NCBI GenBank assembly: GCA_902796815.1
Contig: CADBQL010000137.1
Span: forward strand, 1-7,301
Direction: 5' to 3'
DNA length: 7,301 bases
DNA from: an uncultured Coriobacteriaceae bacterium
GTDB lineage: Bacteria > Actinomycetota > Coriobacteriia > Coriobacteriales > Eggerthellaceae
Position numbers and translations under genes: made by a program
Shown: positions 3,795 to 7,301 of the stretch, piece after piece
Layout: the number at the start of each line of letters is the position of its first letter
How positions within the stretch are numbered: the stretch's first letter is position 1
The notes under the pieces: generated by a model
Databases searched by the model: none
Told to the model about the DNA's origin: nothing
The model's input: the letters and a program-made list of their open reading frames with translations, nothing else

Positions 3795-5900
3795 ATGGCG
3801 AAACACATCGTGGATTTTTGCAATGCAGTCCGACTTGCGGTGGCAGGAGCGCTCGCGCTCGTGCTGATGGCGGTTGCCATCGTGGGTACGCCGTCGCCTG
3901 CCTATGCAGCGACGAATCACACGCAAGCAGAAGCGATAGCGTGGACGAACGACAAGTATTACAGCAATTGGGCTGTTGACTACGATGGTTATGCGGGAGT
4001 TCAGTGCGTTGATTTGATCTTAGCTTATTACGATTACTTGGTTGGATGGCATACCTCGGGTAATGCAATTAATTACACGAGCAATCAACTTCCTGCTGGC
4101 TGGAGCCGCGTGTACAGCAATCCGCAGGCAGGCGATGTCGTGGTATGGAATCGAGGTGCTCAAATTGGGCATGGTTCGGTAGCGTACGCCGATCCAAACT
4201 ATGGGCATATCGGCATCTGCACCGCAGTGCGGAATGGATACATTGTCTGCATCGAGACCAATGCGAACGGCGTGCAAAAGGCATCGCCCTACAACCGTTC
4301 AATAGGCGGCGTAGCTTGCTACATTCGTCCTGATTTCAAAACGTCAGATACGACGAAGCCGACCGTTTCGAACGTGAGAGTGAGCAATATCGATTCAACT
4401 GGGTATACGGTAACGGCGAACGTTTCCGATAATGTGGGAGTCACCCAGGTGAAGTTTCCCAGCTGGAATAACGACCAATACAGGGGGGAAGACGCAGTTT
4501 GGCTTGTGGGGACTGTCAATAACGGGGTTGCCACGTGCCGAGTGTTGTATTCGAAGCTCAAGGGTGGCGCAGTTGATGGACGTTATATGACGCACGTTTA
4601 CGCTGATGATGCTGCAGGGAATTCGGGCAGCGGAAGAATGCCTAATCTGGTTGTTCGCGATACGGCTGGTCCGTATGTCCACGATCGTGTATCAAAGAAC
4701 TTTTCCGCTACGGGCTTCAGGTTCGAATTCAAGGTTTCGGACAAGTATAGCCAAGTGAAATCCGTGGCGGTTTACTCCAAAGCTGCACGGAGCAACGGAG
4801 TGGCGGTCCATGCACCATCGGCAGACTCAGCAGGTATGTATGCATGCGATATCAGGGCGTCGAGCGGTCCTTGTGAGATACAGGTAGCAATGAGCGATTC
4901 CAGGGGAAATAGCAGTACTGAAAAATTCACCGTTACCGTGCCAGCTGCGCAGACAGCCATCACCTCTGTGACCATTGCCGACCAGCTCTACAAGGGGGCT
5001 GCAAATCTTCCAGCCCCTGTGCCAACGGTCAAGGCTGGCAACAAGACACTTACGGCCAATACCGATTTTACGTATTCGATTGCTTACAACAAGGGTCACG
5101 ATAACAATAAGTATGTTGGAACAGCGAAAGTGACCGTTACGGGCAAGGGCTCGTATACGGGAACCCTTACCAAGACGTTCAAGATCAAGACGGTTGCCGA
5201 TAGCATGACGGTGGGCGCAGCGCTAACAGAAAAAACCGTGACGACTATCGACAAGGTTAAGACGGGCGAGAACAAGGTGCCCCAGGCGAACTCCAAGACC
5301 ATGGAGACCATTGCCAAGCCGAGGGCTGAGCAGATGACCGTCAATTGGAAAGCCGTGGCGGGCGCTACGAACTACCTAGTCGGTTACAAGCGCTCAACTG
5401 ACAGGCAATGGTCCTACGTCGTGTCGGGCGGCAAGACGTCGTATACCTTTAACGGTATGGTTGAGGGCAACCTTATGGAGTTTCGTGTGGCGGTTTATGA
5501 TGGAACCAAGTTCGCCCGAAGCGAATGGACGCAGATCAACTGCCGCTTCTACCGCGAGATGGTCAGTCTCAAGGCAACTACCGGGGTGGCGAGGATTTCG
5601 CTGGCATGGGGAAAGGTTTCTGGCGCTACCGGCTATCAAGTGCTTCTCGGCAGAGAATCAGACTTGTCCGATGCCAAGGTCATCACCATAAAAGGAGGTT
5701 CAAAGAAGTCCGTAAAGCTTACCGAGAGCTATGGTTTGGGCGCGTACGATGGAAACGATTTCTACTATCTGAAAATGCGTGCAATCAAGACGGCCAAAAA
5801 CATCAACGGAAAGACGAACACCTATATTGGCATTCATTCGCTTAGGCGAACCTGCATTATTGATGAGCCAGCATGGCTTTCTTCGGGAAGCTTCAGATGA
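3795..5900 (+). CDS. Secreted CHAP-domain cell-wall hydrolase with Ig/Fn3-like repeats
   Basis: This is a 701-residue exported protein. GGAGG (3785-3789) lies 5 bases before ATG 3795; the adjacent ATG 3792 is the alternative. Residues 1-38 are a signal peptide with a long hydrophobic core and cleavage after SPAYA. Residues about 45-181 form a CHAP amidase/endopeptidase domain: Cys71 in VQCVDL, His138 in YGHIG, and Glu154 or Asn156 in IETN as the third catalytic residue. Residues 185-289 resemble the GBS-Bsp-like repeat (TKPTVSNVRVSNID, VKFPSWN, THVYADDAAGNSG). A second, divergent Ig-like unit spans 290-385. An MBG/YDG-like bacterial Ig domain follows at 388-465 (TVKAGNKTLTANTDFTYSIAY, GKGSYTGTLTKTFKIK). 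Two fibronectin-III-like domains lie at 512-585 and 588-690. There is no LPxTG motif or C-terminal anchor, so the protein is released or held non-covalently. Probable role: peptidoglycan cleavage in cell separation or competition. Its GC looks lower by eye than that of its neighbours. Confidence 0.85.
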   Translation: MAKHIVDFCNAVRLAVAGALALVLMAVAIVGTPSPAYAATNHTQAEAIAWTNDKYYSNWAVDYDGYAGVQCVDLILAYYDYLVGWHTSGNAINYTSNQLPAGWSRVYSNPQAGDVVVWNRGAQIGHGSVAYADPNYGHIGICTAVRNGYIVCIETNANGVQKASPYNRSIGGVACYIRPDFKTSDTTKPTVSNVRVSNIDSTGYTVTANVSDNVGVTQVKFPSWNNDQYRGEDAVWLVGTVNNGVATCRVLYSKLKGGAVDGRYMTHVYADDAAGNSGSGRMPNLVVRDTAGPYVHDRVSKNFSATGFRFEFKVSDKYSQVKSVAVYSKAARSNGVAVHAPSADSAGMYACDIRASSGPCEIQVAMSDSRGNSSTEKFTVTVPAAQTAITSVTIADQLYKGAANLPAPVPTVKAGNKTLTANTDFTYSIAYNKGHDNNKYVGTAKVTVTGKGSYTGTLTKTFKIKTVADSMTVGAALTEKTVTTIDKVKTGENKVPQANSKTMETIAKPRAEQMTVNWKAVAGATNYLVGYKRSTDRQWSYVVSGGKTSYTFNGMVEGNLMEFRVAVYDGTKFARSEWTQINCRFYREMVSLKATTGVARISLAWGKVSGATGYQVLLGRESDLSDAKVITIKGGSKKSVKLTESYGLGAYDGNDFYYLKMRAIKTAKNINGKTNTYIGIHSLRRTCIIDEPAWLSSGSFR

Positions 5901-5959
5901 TGGTGCAAAGTCGGTTTTGCCAATAATCGGCTCGATTCGCAATGAGCAAATCCCTCGTC

Positions 5960-5994
5960 AGCCAGCGGTCTACGTAAGAAGTGGGTCGCTGGCT
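5960..5994 (+). terminator. Candidate terminator after the CHAP gene
   Basis: AGCCAGCG (5960-5967) is the exact reverse complement of CGCTGGCT (5987-5994). The interior can extend the stem by four more pairs, three of them G-U. The downstream sequence is pyrimidine-rich and reaches a TTTT only about 10 bases later, so it is an atypical terminator about 60 bases past the stop codon. Confidence 0.4.
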
Positions 5995-6011
5995 TCCCCC
6001 TCCGTTTTAAT

Positions 6012-6050
6012 CAAGGGTGAGCCATGCTCTAAGGGTATGGCCCACCCTTG
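6012..6050. promoter_or_regulatory. Long palindrome upstream of the response regulator gene
   Basis: The arms 6012-6025 and 6037-6050 pair at 13 of 14 positions (an A-C mismatch at one site) around an 11-base loop. No U-tract follows on either strand, so it does not fit a simple intrinsic terminator. It lies about 130 bases before the response regulator start and could be a protein-binding palindrome, a transcript-protecting stem or part of a readthrough attenuator. Confidence 0.4.
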
Positions 6051-6126
6051 TCCATGGTCTGTAACCTCTCGCGGGATATTTACAATTGACGGCCGGGGTG
6101 AGCGAGCAATGCAAGCGGTCATCTAG

Positions 6127-6132
6127 TAAAAT
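6127..6132 (+). promoter_or_regulatory. Possible -10 box for the response regulator operon
   Basis: TAAAAT matches the -10 consensus at five of six positions and lies 47 bases before ATG 6179. The correctly spaced -35 position (GAGCAA) is poor. A better -35-like TTGACG at 6086-6091 is too far upstream. A promoter of this sort could need an activator. Confidence 0.2.
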
Positions 6133-6178
6133 TACAAGTGATATGCTTTGTTTTTTTGAGATGCAATGAGTGTGGCTC

Positions 6179-6895
6179 ATGAAGACTATTGCGATTTGCG
6201 ACAATGACCGGGCGGAATTGCTTGTATCGAAAGAAGCAATCGAGCGCTATGCGGAAGAAAGCGGGACGGATATCGACGTCCTGCTTTTTGATGATGTGAC
6301 AGTATGCTCGGAGGTCGCTGGCAGCTTTGACATTGTCTTCATGGATATCGATTTTGAAGGAGCTCCGCTTGGCATCGAGGCCGTACGGCGCATAAACGAG
6401 ATTGCTCCGAACTGTCAAGTCGTGTATCTGACCAACTACCTGCAGTATTCCCTTGACGTGTACGTGACCGACCATGTGTGGTATGTGCTAAAAAGTCAGT
6501 TCGAGGAGCGGCTTCCGGAGATAATCCGTAAGATTTCGCTTATCGACGAGACGAGGCACGCCTCGATTGTCATCGAGACGAAAGGCGATGGTCGGCTTGT
6601 CAGGGTGTTGTGCAACAAAATTTACTATCTCGAACGTCGAAAGCGCGAAACGTACATCGTTATGCAAGACGGCACCTATGTCGTTCGCGATAAGCTGGCC
6701 GATTTGCTCGACAAGCTTCCCAAGATGACCTTTGCACGGTGCCACAACAGCTATGCTGTGAATCTCGAGCGCATAAGCGAGATTTTCGCTTCTGATATGC
6801 TGCTCGACGATGGTACGAAAGTGCTCATAAGCCGGAGCTACTCCAAACGCTTTCGCGAACGCTATTTGCTGTGGGCTGAGGCATGGACAGTGTGA
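6179..6895 (+). CDS. LytTR-family (AgrA/LytR-like) response regulator
   Basis: This is a 238-residue two-component response regulator. The receiver domain (about 1-122) has the acidic pocket at Asp8 and Asp10 in ICDND, the phosphoacceptor Asp56 in VFMDID, Thr85 in YLTNY, and Lys105 in VLKS. All the residues needed for phosphorylation are present. The LytTR DNA-binding domain (about 128-238) shows the typical IYYLERRKRETYIV, a central RDKLADLLDKLP, and ARCHNSYAVNLERI. Such proteins bind pairs of short direct repeats in promoters and often control secreted or quorum-sensing functions. I prefer ATG 6179 because MKTIAICDND fits the family N-terminus; GTG 6170 would add three residues. The ribosome binding site is weak either way. 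A membrane protein follows after 48 bases, probably in the same operon. Confidence 0.88.
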   Translation: MKTIAICDNDRAELLVSKEAIERYAEESGTDIDVLLFDDVTVCSEVAGSFDIVFMDIDFEGAPLGIEAVRRINEIAPNCQVVYLTNYLQYSLDVYVTDHVWYVLKSQFEERLPEIIRKISLIDETRHASIVIETKGDGRLVRVLCNKIYYLERRKRETYIVMQDGTYVVRDKLADLLDKLPKMTFARCHNSYAVNLERISEIFASDMLLDDGTKVLISRSYSKRFRERYLLWAEAWTV

Positions 6896-6943
6896 CCTAG
6901 CATTGCAACCAAGCGTGCGGAAAGATAGTGGGTGGGTTGGCAG

Positions 6944-7301
6944 ATGAGCACGGGTTTGAGCGTTTTCCTGAATAGCCTGGCACTTATGGCTGTTGGGGCC
7001 TGCTGCGCATACATTGGATTGAACGCATGTTTTTGCAAGCGCCACTCAACTGCGGTGTTTTGGGCATACATGTCTACGAAAGCTATCGTCTGGTCGGCGC
7101 ACGATGCCTTGGATTTGGCGGGTATGCTCGGTGGCGCGGCAAGTGTTCCGTGGGATTTCGCCATCGCCGTGTTTGGGGTGCTCACCTATATCGTGCTGTA
7201 TTTCACATGGAATACGAGCTTTTGCAAAGTGGGCTTTGCCGGGGTTTTTGTCGACGCTTTTTCGGCATGCTCGCTCATGGCGGCTATCTACGTTTCTCAC
7301 A
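6944..7301 (+). CDS. Polytopic membrane protein, N-terminal part; probable sensor kinase
   Basis: Reading from ATG 6944 the frame is open for 119 codons to the window edge. The ATG is preceded by GGTGGG at 6931-6936, a fair ribosome binding site. The visible protein is strongly hydrophobic, with probable membrane segments at about 4-27, 36-53, 71-88 and 95-117 and short loops between them. It is Cys-rich for its size (Cys20, 21, 29, 31, 94, 109). Position directly after a LytTR regulator, in the same orientation, makes an AgrC/GHKL-type histidine kinase the simplest identity. The kinase catalytic part is outside the window, so the assignment rests on context only. Another membrane protein, such as a peptide exporter or processing protease, is possible. 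Confidence 0.65.
   Translation, partial: MSTGLSVFLNSLALMAVGACCAYIGLNACFCKRHSTAVFWAYMSTKAIVWSAHDALDLAGMLGGAASVPWDFAIAVFGVLTYIVLYFTWNTSFCKVGFAGVFVDAFSACSLMAAIYVSH

Noticed and set aside
6038..6127. 29-codon ORF as a possible autoinducing-peptide precursor
   Set aside because: Its ATG lies inside the right arm of the palindrome with no usable ribosome binding site. It has neither a hydrophobic leader nor a recognisable processing motif.
6488..7045. Minus-strand 185-codon frame across the regulator gene
   Set aside because: It is the complement of the LytTR regulator and the start of the membrane gene, with no domain signature.

Overview
This window looks like chromosomal DNA from an anaerobic, gut-type actinobacterium. 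Class Coriobacteriia (Eggerthella/Slackia/Cryptobacterium-like) is my best guess, based on gene style, a GC content that looks fairly high by eye, a ferredoxin-fused aldo/keto reductase, a secreted CHAP protein with GBS-Bsp-like Ig repeats, and a LytTR regulator beside a multi-spanning membrane protein. The taxon is an inference and was not checked against any database.

Layout from left to right. (1) The 3' end of dnaE, the replicative DNA polymerase III alpha subunit, with its clamp-binding motif and OB fold (3-950). (2) A 240-bp element with 41-bp terminal inverted repeats (961-1200). It fills nearly the whole gap before truA, leaving exactly 10 bases on each side. It also has an internal third repeat copy, a 110-bp periodicity and a 15-bp-stem hairpin. 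(3) truA (1211-2038), then an overlapping small hypothetical gene (2031-2297) that is probably translationally coupled. (4) A convergent intergenic spacer (2298-2464) built of two related modules. Each module has a GGGACA...TGTCCC hairpin and ends in the same 11-mer, ACCAGCTAGCC, and one carries a 15-bp tandem repeat. (5) On the minus strand, an aldo/keto reductase with a C-terminal two-[4Fe-4S] ferredoxin domain (2465-3571). (6) A divergent promoter region (3572-3794), then a large exported protein with an N-terminal CHAP amidase/peptidase domain and several Ig/Fn3-like domains (3795-5900). (7) A 278-base spacer with two hairpins, then a LytTR-type response regulator (6179-6895). 48 bases further on begins a polytopic membrane protein that runs off the window (6944-7301), most simply the N-terminal sensor part of the cognate histidine kinase.

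The left half is housekeeping (replication and tRNA modification), apparently interrupted by a repeat element. The right half is an accessory-like surface and signalling region: a secreted cell-wall hydrolase-like protein next to a putative two-component system. No CRISPR array, rRNA, tRNA, complete transposase gene or replication origin is visible. The most unusual non-coding structures are the dnaE-truA inverted-repeat element and the modular repeats at 2312-2470.
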